Shown here in pieces: positions 20,060-31,662 of a stretch of DNA of 64,000 nucleotides (its first letter is position 1; each line of letters opens with the position of its first letter). The notes beneath the pieces are model-generated. The model saw only the letters and a program-made list of their open reading frames with translations, was not told the DNA's origin and did not search any database. The position numbers and the translations under genes are program-made. This stretch comes from Plasmopara viticola (taxonomy: Eukaryota; Oomycota; Peronosporomycetes; Peronosporales; Peronosporaceae). The stretch covers positions 1,897,608-1,961,607 of the forward strand of contig MBPM02000002.1 of the NCBI GenBank assembly GCA_001695595.3, written 5' to 3'.

Positions 20060-21237
20060 GCACAGCATCGACAGATCCAAGCTCATCACTGTACTCCAGA
20101 CATTCCTTCAAGACGACGAAGTTCGACTCATCCGACTCCTCCTGAGCCACACGACACTTTCACTCCGATCCAGCAACCAAGCTCTCGACCCGTTCGAAAG
20201 TAACGTAGGTACACCCCAAGGCGACTCACTCTCACCCGTTCTGTTTACTATCTACCTCGAAGCAGCTCTTCGCGACCTCTCCGGTGCACTCGATGTGCCA
20301 CACAACCTCCTGCAGCAGATGATCGTCTACGCCGACGACGCCGACTTCATCTGCACTGATCCATCCGTCGTCCAGCTTATCCAGGACCAGGCCCCAGCGA
20401 TTCTTAGTCGCTGGAGTCTACACATGAACGAAGCCAAGACCGAAGTCACCAAAATCCGCCGCCACTGCAACCCGTCAGGCGCCACTCGACACGCCCGAGC
20501 CCGAGAAGAAACCTGGCGCCACACTAAGAAGCTCGGAACACTCCTCGGCGATATTGAAGATCTATCCCGACGCAAGTCCCTGGCCACCCTCGCGCTCCAC
20601 CGCCTCTGGTCCGTCTGGCTCCGCCCCACGCTCATCTCACCCAAGACCCGCATTCGATTGTACAACACCTACGTTTTACCAATTCTGCTGTACAACTGCG
20701 CCACCTGGGCTCTTACCAAGTCAGAGCTCCACGGCCTCGAGAGTTTCCATCGCCGCCAGCTTCGCTACGCTCTTGGCTACCGCTACCCTCGACACATTTC
20801 GAATGCAAGACTCTACGACCTCTGTGATGAGCGGCCGCTGAGACTACGACTGACTCAAGCTCGCTGGCGCCTGTTTGGCCATGTACTTCGCCGCAATCCC
20901 GACATTCCAGCTAACCTCCAGATGCGCGCCTACTTCTTCTCCACCGCAGCAAAATGGCGCGGACGTCCCCGCACCACGCTCCCCTCAACACTCGACCACG
21001 ACCTTGTTTCCTGTGGCTCCGGCTTTCGACTCCGGACAGCACAAGACCTCGAACTGCTTCGTACCCTTGCACAAGACCGAAAGAATTGGAAGACCCTCAC
21101 GACCTCGGTGCTGGATGCACTGCCCGCCGAACGAGACTCGACGTATGCGGACACCACTCTATGCCGTGGACTAGCCAGGCTGAGCCTAGCACGTGCATAA
21201 CTTGGCAACGCGATAACGTAATACATTACATTACATT
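20060..21237 (+). mobile_element. 5'-truncated LINE copy with intact RT C-terminal region
   Basis: Target-site duplication aataggtcg at 20051-20059 and 21238-21246. The copy begins inside the reverse-transcriptase palm (SIDRSKLITVL, motif A region) as expected from incomplete target-primed reverse transcription, and ends with the common 3' end plus an (ATTAC)n tail. It supplies the RT sequence missing from the other copies. Confidence 0.93.
20061..21200 (+). CDS. LINE reverse transcriptase, C-terminal two-thirds, 5'-truncated
   Basis: An uninterrupted 380-codon frame. Seen in order: the motif GTPQGDSLSPVLF, the catalytic YADDADF, a thumb/post-RT segment (RRKSLATLALHRLW), LYNTYVLPILLYNCATWAL, then RRQLRYALG, RWRLFGHVLRR and KWRGRPRTTLPSTL, which are typical of the C-terminal region of non-LTR retrotransposon ORFs. 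No own start codon is expected because the copy is 5'-truncated; the first in-frame ATG is at 20295. Intact coding suggests a young insertion from an active source, but this copy cannot itself be autonomous. The endonuclease domain is absent here; its beginning is seen only in the 6.1- and 17.8-kb copies. Confidence 0.9.
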   Translation, partial: HSIDRSKLITVLQTFLQDDEVRLIRLLLSHTTLSLRSSNQALDPFESNVGTPQGDSLSPVLFTIYLEAALRDLSGALDVPHNLLQQMIVYADDADFICTDPSVVQLIQDQAPAILSRWSLHMNEAKTEVTKIRRHCNPSGATRHARAREETWRHTKKLGTLLGDIEDLSRRKSLATLALHRLWSVWLRPTLISPKTRIRLYNTYVLPILLYNCATWALTKSELHGLESFHRRQLRYALGYRYPRHISNARLYDLCDERPLRLRLTQARWRLFGHVLRRNPDIPANLQMRAYFFSTAAKWRGRPRTTLPSTLDHDLVSCGSGFRLRTAQDLELLRTLAQDRKNWKTLTTSVLDALPAERDSTYADTTLCRGLARLSLARA

Positions 21238-21699
21238 AATAGGTCGACGGGCCCAAATTGAGATGGTGATTTACATTTTAGCTCTCTCAGTGCTTAATAA
21301 ATTCTCCAAGTATGTTTAAAAGCATTAGAACCGCCAATTGCGTCAAATCGCTCAGGGCTTCACAAGGAGCTTGCGTGTCCATTATAAGAATTTCTGTGGT
21401 CGTGTAGAGCACGGGGAGACTGAGTCTAAAATCTATCTATGAGTAGTGTTCTAGCGTATATACACTTACAAGAAATTTTGCTAATTTGAACAAACGCAGT
21501 CTTGAGAATGAAGAACTTCAAATGTTGAAATGCTGTTTCGATAAGGACAGTCCCGAATTATTATTTGATTACTGCACGAAGATCGCACGGTCATTGTAAA
21601 CCTCTCGAAGTTATTATTAATCTTTGTAATGGCGCCTCACAATAAAGAGCTCTTTTTCTCACCAAATTTTGCAAGCTTTTAGATAGGTCTCGGAAGACC

Positions 21700-22880
21700 C
21701 ATTTCGTATTGTCTTTGACTAATTGATTCTGTCATTTGCGGCGGTTTGTTCTCCTGCTGTCTCTTACAGCGCAGACAAGTTATGGTGTACGTGCATGAAA
21801 AAAAAGAGTATTGCTGGTATCGAAAGCCGACACTTTAGTGTCTTTGGTTGTTTTCGTCCTTGCCAAATCCTGCATCTTGCGAAGGTTAGGATGATTAAGT
21901 CCTTTATGCTATGGTTGAAATATGCCACACAAGCGGTCTGCGCTTCAAGTGAGTACCGTTTTCAGTCTCGGCTTCGTACTTAGCTTTACGAATGAAGAAC
22001 AAGACGCACTTCTTGGCTATCGGGACTGCATATTGTAGTCTTATTTGATAGCCTTTCGTACGGAGAGCAAATCTCAACTCAAGCTTTGTGCATACAGCAA
22101 GTTGCAAAGAGAAAGCAGACCTTCGTGTCAGTCATTACCCACGATAGAAACTTGGTGATTGTCTCTCACCATGATAGCCTTGTCTTATGTCGTTGTCAAA
22201 TATTTGAAAGTATTTTCGCTGGACGTGACGCGGCGTGTGCAGCCGGAATCAATCGTCCACACCGGATCGGGGTGCTCGACATGAGCAATTTTAGAAATGA
22301 TCGAGGTGATGGCAACAATGCCGAATCCACCTAGTCAGAGGTGTTGCCATCTTTAATTCGATGACCGTAAAGATTGTCCCGTTTTCCGTAATCCTGGCGG
22401 CCGTATTTCTTTCAGCGGTCATGACATTTTCTGCCGTGGCCTTGACTGGTTTTCCCACAATTATTGTAACTCGTACGCGGGCTATTATTTATCTTTGTCG
22501 TGCGCAGTAACCCTTAAAGGGGCACTGACGTTAAAACCATGGACGACCTTCACCTCGAAGCTGGCTGAAAATGATGATGCCGCCATGACATTGGCGTCAC
22601 GAAGATAAATGCAAAAGGCAACAGTCATTCGTGTTGTGGCTGTCGCAGTAGTGCTTGCATATCAGCACAGACACAGCCGCTACATCCGCCGTGGCGAAAA
22701 AGGCGGTAATTATATTGTTGCGTACCCTTTGGAGTTACTTCGGTCGGGGCATAATCAATTAGGCGTTTCTTGTCAAAGGTATAGCGCTAGTCCAGGCCGT
22801 ACCAGGCCTCGATGCCTTTCCAGACCGCCAGCTAGTTAGAAGAAAACGGTGAAGAGAAAGCGACTTTTTTGCTGAGCACC
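21700..22880 (-). mobile_element. Ty1/copia retrotransposon relic
   Basis: On the minus strand, despite many stops, the copia order is readable. There is a degraded gag zinc knuckle (NNCGKTSQGHGRKC, about 22440), the protease motif WTIDSGCTRRVTS (about 22250-22215), the LLYAQSLS-DLLSV segment (about 22095-22050), and the pre-integrase HKGLNHPNLRKM motif (about 21905-21870). No LTRs found. The boundaries are approximate. It is old and non-functional. Confidence 0.7.
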
Positions 22881-23701
22881 TTAGTGGCCTTCGCAGAAGC
22901 CGTCATGGCCGCTTCCAAGTCGACCATGATAGCCATGAGATCAGCTTTTTCTCCATATCATATATTACTGGACGTAGTTTGAGTCACCATAAATCGCAGC
23001 CCCTACAATTTGATACAAAGTTATGAAATAAATCGCAACCAACTCTTACCTTTTAAACGCTAAGGACGTCAAATGAGAAAGGCTTAAGCCTCGCTTCGCC
23101 AAGCTGAACTTTTTTCAAGTTTTGCACTAACCTTCTCAGCTTGCTTCGACAGTGACTGGAGGGATGACTGGCCTCATCTCCGTATCACCATCAACTTCAA
23201 TGTCGGTGACTTTTGAGCTCTAAGTCGGAGAAAGTCTAATTTACGAAATCTAGAGCTTTACAGTGCGGCCTTTGATCCCTGACTCCTTCAAGTAAGTATA
23301 GTCGAGGACATCAACCGATGAGTTTTATCATTGATAAACTGTCAGACCAAATGAAGAATCTTAGAAAGTCTCTGGAGAATCGGACATAATATAAAAAAAC
23401 CTCCCAAGTATTATGAGAGCGGCTACAATTGGTGAAAGTGGATTCGCATGGTATGGAGAGATAGAGTCGGATCGCACAGCACGCACATTTTTGTGAAATT
23501 TAGCGAGACTTATAAATGTCTGTTCAGAGAGAAGTATGTTGGAAGCAAGTCTTTTTTCAGCCCGTTAAAATTTGTGCAGATGGGCACCATGGCCCCGCAT
23601 CACGAATAGCTAATCGTCACCGAGCAGCAACAAATCGTCGCTGTTACATATTTAAAGACAGACGCTTTGTGCTCATCGCCGCAGACTTCCCTTGCACAAT
23701 A
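22881..23701. other. Intergenic, promoter side of the cysteine dioxygenase gene
   Basis: No gene seen. The open frame from 23516 upstream of the dioxygenase ATG has no homology to the family and is treated as 5' leader. Confidence 0.45.
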
Positions 23702-24349
23702 ATGGACACGCGTAACATTGCAGAAAAGATGGATTTAGCGCTACTCGTGGAGACGCTGGAGCGCGAGCTGGAGCATGAACCTGATCTTGCTATCAAACAT
23801 AAGCCCCGACTTCAGCGACTGCTCGAGTACGGGACGTTGTACATAAAGATTGTCAAGCTAAGTAGCTGATCTATTTGTTGTTGCAGAGAATTTCCCGTGA
23901 ATATGGATGAGCTTCAGACTTTTGCGCATTTCGATCCTTCGCGCAACTACACTCGCAACCTTATTTCGACAGATAACGAAACATATGCCCTCATGCTACT
24001 GTGCTGGAACCCTGGCAAGTATAGCCCAGTGCACGATCACCCCACAGATGGGTGTTGGGTTAAAATCATTCAAGGAAATGTGAACGAAGTGCGTTACGAG
24101 AAGCAGAACGGCAAACTCATCGAGTCGTCCAATGTAGTGCTTACATCGGGTGTCACCTACATGGATGACTCGTTTGGACTGCACAAGGTGGGCAACCCAC
24201 ACGCAAAGTTGAATGCCATTTCGATGCACTTGTACTCTCCTCCGTATGAGAAGTGTCGTGTTTGGTTCGATACCGATAACGTGCACAAGTCCTCGGTATC
24301 TGTAGCCAACTACTACTCGGAGTTTGGCAAAAAAGTCGAGTATTCGTGA
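23702..24349 (+). CDS. Cysteine dioxygenase
   Basis: Non-haem iron enzyme of the cupin fold that oxidises L-cysteine to cysteine sulfinate in the cytosol. Two exons, 23702-23826 and 23887-24349, with a 60-bp GT-AG intron, give 195 aa, the normal size (human about 200). Fe ligands are His91 and His93 (SPVHDHPTDGCW) and His141 (DSFGLHKVGNP). Cys98 and Tyr158 (MHLYSPP) correspond to the Cys-Tyr crosslink pair of the mammalian enzyme, so the cofactor could form. The ATG at 23702 is chosen because the family N-terminal helix (LALLVETLEREL) starts right after it; an upstream ATG at 23516 would add about 60 unrelated residues. It converges on the phosphodiesterase gene with a 92-bp gap. Confidence 0.93.
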
Positions 24350-24441
24350 CAAGTATTTTTAAGGAGAAAAATAGGTTTCTGGCATTCCACGCCTCTTAGT
24401 GCATTTTCAATTTCACGTATTGCAAATACTACGAAGCGTTA

Positions 24442-26957
24442 CTAATTTGTATTTGACTCTTTGTGTGACTCTACCGACTGTGTCTCAAGGACTGCACCCT
24501 CGGCACGTTCAATACGTCCTTCCCACGTCTTGATGTTTTTACGCAGCTCAGAAATTACGCTGTCGTAATCGTCAATGGAAAAAATTTGGCCGGCTGTCTC
24601 AAATAATGGCGTGGCCACCAATGTAAGAAATGTTACCTGACTACGTGGCAAATTAGCCTGCGTACGGTCACATAAAGGGGATATCGGCAAATCGTTACTC
24701 TTCTCCGCTTCGCCTTGGCGGAAAAATTCTTCGGATATGCGTTGTGCCCACGTTTCGTGGTACGCAAATGGCTTCGTTGTGTGTCCGAGATCCGCAAGCA
24801 TTAGCATTGTCTCCATCAGTAACGCTAGCTCAAAACCTTGTGCCTCTTCTGACATTGCAAAAGTTTTGGTCTTAAGCACTGAAATTCGCTGGAAATGTCG
24901 GGCGAGGTCTGTGGCAAGAATCATTCCAATTATGATCTTTCGACACTCGGTGCGTTCAGCGATTTCCATAGTACTGAAGACATCGAACTCTTGCTTTGAC
25001 AGAATGCGATACAATTCGGCAATGTGCATACGCTCCAGGACCGAGTCATCGCTATATGTGATGGCCAGATTGGATTTCGTGGCAATCAAGAATCCATTCG
25101 AAACACCTGGATGTGCAATATCGTGCGCTGCGGCGGCTACTAAACCAACGAGTAGGGTACTATCATTGACATTTAGATGTACACGACGTAAATAAAAGTT
25201 AATATCGGCCACAACCGCGGCACCATGCCTATAAGCAAAGTGTATATCAAGATTTAACAAAACACTCACACTTAATGTATACACAAAACAAAAAGTCAGA
25301 CTTACATTCGATTATGATACGGATTCCGACCGTGATAGCGATCCTCCACTGCAGCAGCAAAACTTAAAACCTTTTTTTCGTTCAATTGAAGGCGTTCGAT
25401 TAGTCCGTTGACTTTCATACATGCTAACATTACAGCCTGAAGAGGTGCAGGGCAATGCTGCTCAAGATAGAACATGTCGACGAAAAAGTGGTTTTGAAGC
25501 CGATCCATTAGCCAACTTGAGACATCTTCCTTACGTGGTCGATTGACTAGACTGCAAGCCTCCTCCAAATAGTCAACACTGTGTCGAATGCGTTTAGCGC
25601 CATCCTCGCTGGCGATACAATTTTTGTCTAGAATTTTTCGACTGCTTAAGCTTCGCGATGTCGACACGCGCAAAATGTCATTCGATAACGAATAATTTCG
25701 AACGCGATGATCATGATTTTCTGAATGAGCAGCTGACCCAAATTCCTCTTCCGACGATGCTGGGTGGTCTTTAAAGTCCATCATATGTAGCCAGCCTTGA
25801 ATTTCTTCTTCAAATTCCGGCATTGTTGAACTGAGCGTGACTTCAAAAAGATCATGTTTGCATACAAGTGCTGTAATTAACTTGTCGATATCAAATTTTT
25901 CAGGGACGCTCATTTTATTCTTGATTTGACATAAAATACGTAAAATGTCCCCCATTTCATAGTGCAGGTGATAATTTAGCTTGCCAGATAACTCTTCCTT
26001 CATTTCGAGGTCGGCGTTGCTAAGACGACGAGGCTCTGTAATCAAATGAAAAGAGGTAAGAAATTCTTGTCGTGCGCTGCGTTCTTGCTCTCGCACTGTG
26101 CGAAGTAAGAAACCCATAAAAACAAGAAAAATTGCCAAAGCTGACAATCGCCGGTTAGGAACCACGCTTGTTGTGCCATGATAACCCGTTGCCACAATTG
26201 CAATCAATGAAAGCTCAGCGACCACAACGAGGTAATAAGCAAATTGTATTCGCAATAAACATGTGAACAGGCATGCTCCCAACAATTCGAGAAACAACAA
26301 GTTATCGAGATAGCCCTCGCCAAGCAGTACGAAGTGTCTCTTATCGTCGTTTGGGATCATAACGAGCTGCTTTGTCAAGCGAGTTTGTTTCTCGATTCCT
26401 GCAACAACAACCAGGATCAAAGGGTAGACGACGCAATGGAAAAAAATTAATAGCACAAATTGCACTGGATCTAACCGCTTATGTGGAAAGCGATGCTTAC
26501 ATTGACGCCAGATATAAAAGATGCAAATCGCTGCAAGTGTATAAGATGTTGTCGCAACCGCTGTGAATGCCCCATCACTTAGCCAAAGAGCATGACTAAA
26601 TGTTTCTCTCAAAACTAGCTTCTTGGTGGATCCCGTTAAAAAACAAGCAGCATACGCTTCTGTAATCTTCAGCGATGCGGCATTTGAAGTGACATAACAC
26701 AAGGCTGCAAACCCACAAAGGACAAGAATCAGATATCCAACAAGGCCAGTCTGCCATTCTCGTTGAAAATATGTCTGAAAGTTCTGCTCCACGTCATTGT
26801 CTTTGAACTGGCACGAAATCGGGTGCGTTGGTTGCTGCACTAAAACAATGGCGCGTGATAAGGATCGTCGTGAATTGGCAACGTTGTTTTTAGCGACTGT
26901 CGATTGCAGAGGTGGTACAGTTGGTTGCATCGGCGTCAATGGCATTACGACGGTCAT
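24442..26957 (-). CDS. Membrane-bound 3',5'-cyclic nucleotide phosphodiesterase
   Basis: Hydrolyses cAMP and/or cGMP. Two exons on the minus strand, 26957-25306 and 25228-24442, joined across a GTAAGT...TATAG intron of 77 bp, give 812 aa. About six hydrophobic segments (near residues 72-92, 130-150, 165-188, 218-236, 238-258, 270-288) make an integral membrane N-terminal half. The C-terminal half is a class I PDE catalytic domain: YHNRMH (547-552, the HNxxH motif rebuilt exactly at the splice junction), AAAAHDIAHPGVSNGF (metal-binding His586/Asp587), SVLERMH, and the late ADLGHTTKP with the metal-binding Asp. Specificity cannot be read from sequence. Multi-TM PDEs are known in protists rather than animals. 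Divergent from the J-protein gene. Confidence 0.92.
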
Positions 26958-27191
26958 GGTTGTGACGTTTTGCCACCAACTTCAAAAGCCGCTTCAAACG
27001 GTGTATGACTAAAAGACAGCATCAATCATGTATGAGAAGACCGTGACTAACGCATCATCGTGAGCTCTATTAATAGTTTATGTGACACAAAAATTGTATT
27101 AATACTATGTCAATTTATTGTCTTTCGTAATAGAATGTTGCGTGGAGGTCGCGCGAATGGGTCAGTTAAGCTGCCGTAATTACCGGCCGAA
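26958..27191. promoter_or_regulatory. Short divergent intergenic region
   Basis: 234 bp between the start codons of the phosphodiesterase (minus) and J-protein (plus) genes, so it must hold both promoters. AT-rich in the centre (attaatagtttatgtgac region). No specific motif is claimed. Confidence 0.5.
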
Positions 27192-28047
27192 ATGGACTAC
27201 TATCGGACGCTCGGCATCGAGAAGACGGCTACGGAGGATGAGATCAAGCGCGCCTATCGCAAGATGGCCATACGTTACCACCCAGGTACGTGAAACGTCT
27301 GTCATGTCTTTCTACGACAATCCTGACACGTATTGTAGACAAGAATTTGGATAAAAAGGAGAAGGCTGAAGTGAAGTTTAAGGAGATCGGAGAGGTGACG
27401 GGATTCTATTTACATGATGACGTTTGGCTTTAAGACGCTGATTCAAATGTCTTTCTTTTTCCGTTTAGGCGTACTCGGTGCTGTCTGATGCAGAGAAAAG
27501 ACGTCAGTATGACCGCTTTGGCAAGGCTGGAGTAGGCGAAGCTGCAGGAAGTGGCGGTCCCAACATGCATCCGTTTCAGGGCCAAGACGCCGAGGAGATT
27601 TTTCGGACGTTCTTTGGTGGACAAGATCCGTTCTCCATGTTTTTTCAAGATAATGTCCGAGGTGGAGGTGGCGCGCAGAACTTTGGAGGCTCTCGTGTGC
27701 ATATGTCGCAGTTTGGACCAGGATTCACGTTCACATCGTTCGGTGGTGCTCCTGGGATGGGCATGCCAGGCATGCGTGTTCATCGTGTAAATCAGCGACA
27801 GCGGTGAGTTGGCAGCGTTATGTGGAAGAGGCAGAGTGTATGTTTAAGTAATTGTCATGTTAATGTTGCTGATAGCGCGCCAAATGTGGCTGAAGATAAC
27901 CGACCACAGCCGAATGGACGTCTATCACAGTACCGGATTGGTGGCGGCAATCTGTTGCTGATATTCTTATTGCTATATATCCTGGGCGTGCCTTTCAGTT
28001 ACCTGTGGATAGCGCTCATGCTGTTCAGCTATCTTGGCCTCGTTTGA
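27192..28047 (+). CDS. J-domain (DnaJ/HSP40) protein with C-terminal membrane segment
   Basis: Hsp70 co-chaperone. Four exons, 27192-27285, 27339-27394, 27469-27803, 27876-28047, join in frame to 218 aa; the introns are 53-74 bp. The J domain occupies residues 1-70 ([23 protein letters not shown] at 30-32 formed across the first junction; [17 protein letters not shown]). A Gly/Phe/Met-rich linker follows ([23 protein letters not shown]). The last ~35 residues are strongly hydrophobic ([15 protein letters not shown] and [14 protein letters not shown]), so the protein is probably tail-anchored in ER or another membrane with the J domain cytosolic. No DnaJ zinc finger or C-terminal substrate domain, so it is a class B/C type. 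Subcellular site is inferred. Confidence 0.9.
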
Positions 28048-31000
28048 TTTTTCACTACTGTTGAGTCGCGATCATGTATGTATAATCGATTAGCTAAATA
28101 GATTCTCCTTTATTAATTCTCAATTTCTCTTTGATGTCATTGTTGCCCTTTCTACTATAAGATATTTAAACTCTTAATTATCACAGAGGGGCTGAATGGC
28201 CATATTAGTACCGCCCTCACAAATTTTGTATTTTCTTAGAAGTCACCTCCTCAAATTAACAGCTGTACTCTTTAACTTGCTCTTCTAACTTAACCTGTGG
28301 CACATTTAGGCCCAGCAAGCAACTTCGCTTCAATTAATATTTTGAGCACGTTCAGCCCTTTCAAATTCTCACGACACACACCTCGCTACAATGTTATCAG
28401 CAGGCGAGAGTACTTCACCTTTTCCGGCATCTTAAATATTGAATCTGAAATTAAATGTCACCACAGTAGATGCCTGAATGCTTATAAAAGGGCTAGTAGA
28501 AATTTTCACTAAATTAAGCGCTTTTTACATCGTAGGCAGTTGACGCTTGATGCTTGCGTTTTCGATCTATGCAAAAACACCACGCGCTAGTTGCTTTATT
28601 AAAAAGACTATTGTTTTTGGTAAATAAAAGTCATATCTTGCGGAAGGGGTTTTCGCAACGGGCGGTTACATAATTGTGCATACCGGTATTTGCGCCAGTT
28701 TGCTCATTGAAAAAACCTGCCTAAATCGCATATTTGTACTGAGTCGCTTACGAGAAGGAGCAAAACACGTAGATATTACAAAAAAACGTTAAATCATTAG
28801 TTTGCATTGTATCACACACTTTGTTCCCTAAGTGTGTACAGTAGCCTACTGGAAAATCGTCTATCTTCCTACACGCCTTCGATATGAAACGTATTGTGCG
28901 ACCGCGTCACCCTTAGTACTTATGTCAATCTTACGCCAGCGCAAATAGTCTATCTATGCGAACTCTTGCGAAGGTTCCGGAATGAACAGGATAAAAGCTT
29001 TGCATCCGTCAGACGCGCGATCTGTGCAAAAGGCTGCATTGTTTCTATCTCCCTGTTGCCATGCGGCTGAAACATGTTTCGGTGTTCAAGGCTTACAAGA
29101 AGAGCTCACGCTTGAGAGGAACAGGTTCCAGTGGCTGGTTGCAGTGGACCAAGTTTGGTGGGACTCAAGCTTTTCAACTTTGAAGAGGAATAGACGAAAC
29201 TTTCTCTTTTGCTCAAATGATTTAGCGAAGTTCACTAGCGTTTACGCTGTCTTAGCTGGGAGATCGGGCCAAAAGCTGAGCACTTACCCTCACAACCAAT
29301 TTATTTTACTATTGACACCTCAACTTCTCTCGTGAACTTTGAAATATTCAAGTGCTCACGCTTTGTTGTCATCAACCAAATGAGGCGCTACGACTATGAT
29401 AATATTCGTTAAATAGGGGCAGACAATCCCCATTTAGTCATCAAATACGTCAAAATGACTGCATTTTCTAGCAGGTGGACAGCAATAGACATACCGCTTT
29501 CACCCTTCAAATTGCTGAAGAGAGGTAGTTCTTTATCTCACAAGGACCGAAGTCTGAGCTTGCTTACTCGATTCTAGCCCAAACGGGCTCAAGCACTGCC
29601 AAGATAAACAACCTTTGCTTCTATGGCTGGTAACAAACACTCAAAGCGCAGTCTAAAATAAAAATTCTGCCCTTATTACTATCGGAAGAAAGTATGGTCA
29701 TTTGGATGGGATGTAAGTAGCCGTTGCTTAAGTCAAGCTCATGAGCTGGTGCGTGACAGACACTCTTTCGACAAGTATATTTGAGCACATTGTCAAACAT
29801 TGTTCTGATAAATTTTGGTTAGTGTCAGATGCACTAAAATTACGATAAGCTAAATAATTGTATGCTTCGTATACTCTTTCTAATGTTATCGGAGCAAATA
29901 CCTAGAGGCTTTAGAGATCGCTAAAAAAAAGGCGCGCCCTCAAGCAATGTTATGGGGATGAGATAAGTTCACATGATGCAACATTCACTATGGGAGCTCA
30001 CTCTTGAGAGCGCTCAAAAGAAGAAAAAAAATTGGACATACCAATAAACGAGAGTAATAAATCTTTTTTCGGTCAAGATGGCGCGTCGCAATAATTCGCG
30101 CGCTGGCAATCAACTCGAATAGACTTGATTGATGATATAAGCAAGAGCATTTGGGAGTTGGTTCAATTTGGTTAATACGGCAGTATATATCGTCCCTACA
30201 CCTGGCAGTGAAATCTAAGCATTTTTACAGCACAGAGCTGTCCTGTGTTTCTCAAGGGCCCATACTGATGCATATTCCAATTCTAAATTTACAAAAAAAC
30301 GCCTTTTACAATAAGCTCATGGTCGGTTGGACGGATGTACTAAGCTGTTAGATGTAGCCGATCTTTTGTGTTAAGAGTTTGTTTCCTATAGACAAAGCTT
30401 TCGAGTAGTGTTGGATTCTAGTGCACGACAGACATCCTGTCGACAAAGCTACCGTCGGACACGATCCATGCCTATTTGAGAAAGGTGGCCAAAGTAGAAT
30501 TTCGTCTTGCCAAAGGGCGTTTATTGGTCACTCGACAAGTCCCGCTCTTAGAGCCAAGTTAGGCTGGTCGTCAGTTAGGCGGGGCACCTTGCTAAGGCAG
30601 AATAGCTCCACATGATGTGACAGTAGTTGCTACATTGAAGCTTACTTTTGGAAGAGTCACAAGTTTCACAAATGTTGCTTCTTGTACGCACAAGGATATA
30701 AGAATAGAAGATATTTTCTCTTATCTTGGTAGACTCTGGCGCGTCGTGACATTTTGTGTGTCGGCAATTGATTGCGGCTAAGTTCTTTACCAATTAGTAC
30801 TCTTTCTTTTAATTTTCCCTTTTAGAGAAACATCGATTTTGTCGATAACTTCTTCTCCTTTATCAGAAAAGTCTTTAGTCTAGTTTCGAATTCTTTTTGC
30901 TTTCTGTGCCGACTTTTTTTTAGATAGAACTCGTTTGCTTTGCGGGCAAGTGCTTTTTCTCAATAAATGGTTGTAATATGCTTTCTCTTACAAGTATATT

Positions 31001-31261
31001 TTAAGCTGCTCTATCTGTATGCAATTAGTTTTGTCCTCCACCACGCGTTCCATGCTATATCAAATTATATATATCAGCTATAGATAAACATCGTTGCGTG
31101 GATATGAAATGTTTTTCTTTCTCTCCTCGAGTATCTCTTTCAATCGCTAATGGTTGTATATGATCGAGTTTGTTCAAGACAAATATGTTGCATCATATCA
31201 GGGTACGCAAAAGGAATTAGAATAGAGGTTAAATTTATTCGATTTAGCCGATAAAGAAAAG
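28048..31261. other. 3.2-kb intergenic region, no gene recognised
   Basis: AT-rich. An open frame at 28982-29335 (117 codons) has no recognisable domain and ordinary composition. Two diverged segments around 29960-30110 and 30608-30775 share scattered similarity (cacatgatg..., ggcgcgtcg...) and may be old LTR scraps, not firm enough to call. Confidence 0.45.
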
Positions 31262-31662
31262 TGTAACTCAATCGCGGAGGAAGCTTCTGGGGATCGGTGG
31301 TCGACTGAGGCGCGGGCAGCTAGCGATTTGAAGTTAGCGAAGGAGAAAGATGTGATATTTTGAAGCAAGCAAAGAGTAGTATTCGTGGAATTTTGTCTTG
31401 CTACAGTCTTGCTGGTGGCTCTCAGCCATTGATTGCAATTATAATAGAGCCTTTCTTTCTCCTACGCTACACATGGCTTTTTATAGATCTCATTTGATTT
31501 CCAACTTACATAGTCTCTCGACTCTAAATGATTGTGGGACGTCTAAAGTACCATATTGGTGTTTTGGCTTGGAAATTTGCAGCCACACATTCCTATGGAT
31601 AGTACTACTTCATATGTGATTTTAGGAAGTAAGCATTACCTGCCAACCTGCCGGTGACGACA
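31262..31662 (-). repeat. Gypsy LTR, left (3' LTR of the minus-strand element)
   Basis: 401 bp. Shares ordered landmarks with the right LTR: aggaagcttct, cgggcag.tagcg, agcgaaggag, a gtg.ctctcag site, gttttgg, gcagcc.cac, and the terminal ggtgacgaca. Confidence 0.7.

Noticed and set aside
28982..29335. 117-codon ATG frame
   Set aside because: No domain, no splice context, ordinary noncoding base composition around it.
29960..30775. Two segments that might be paired LTRs
   Set aside because: Similarity is scattered and weak, with no TG...CA ends or coding between them.
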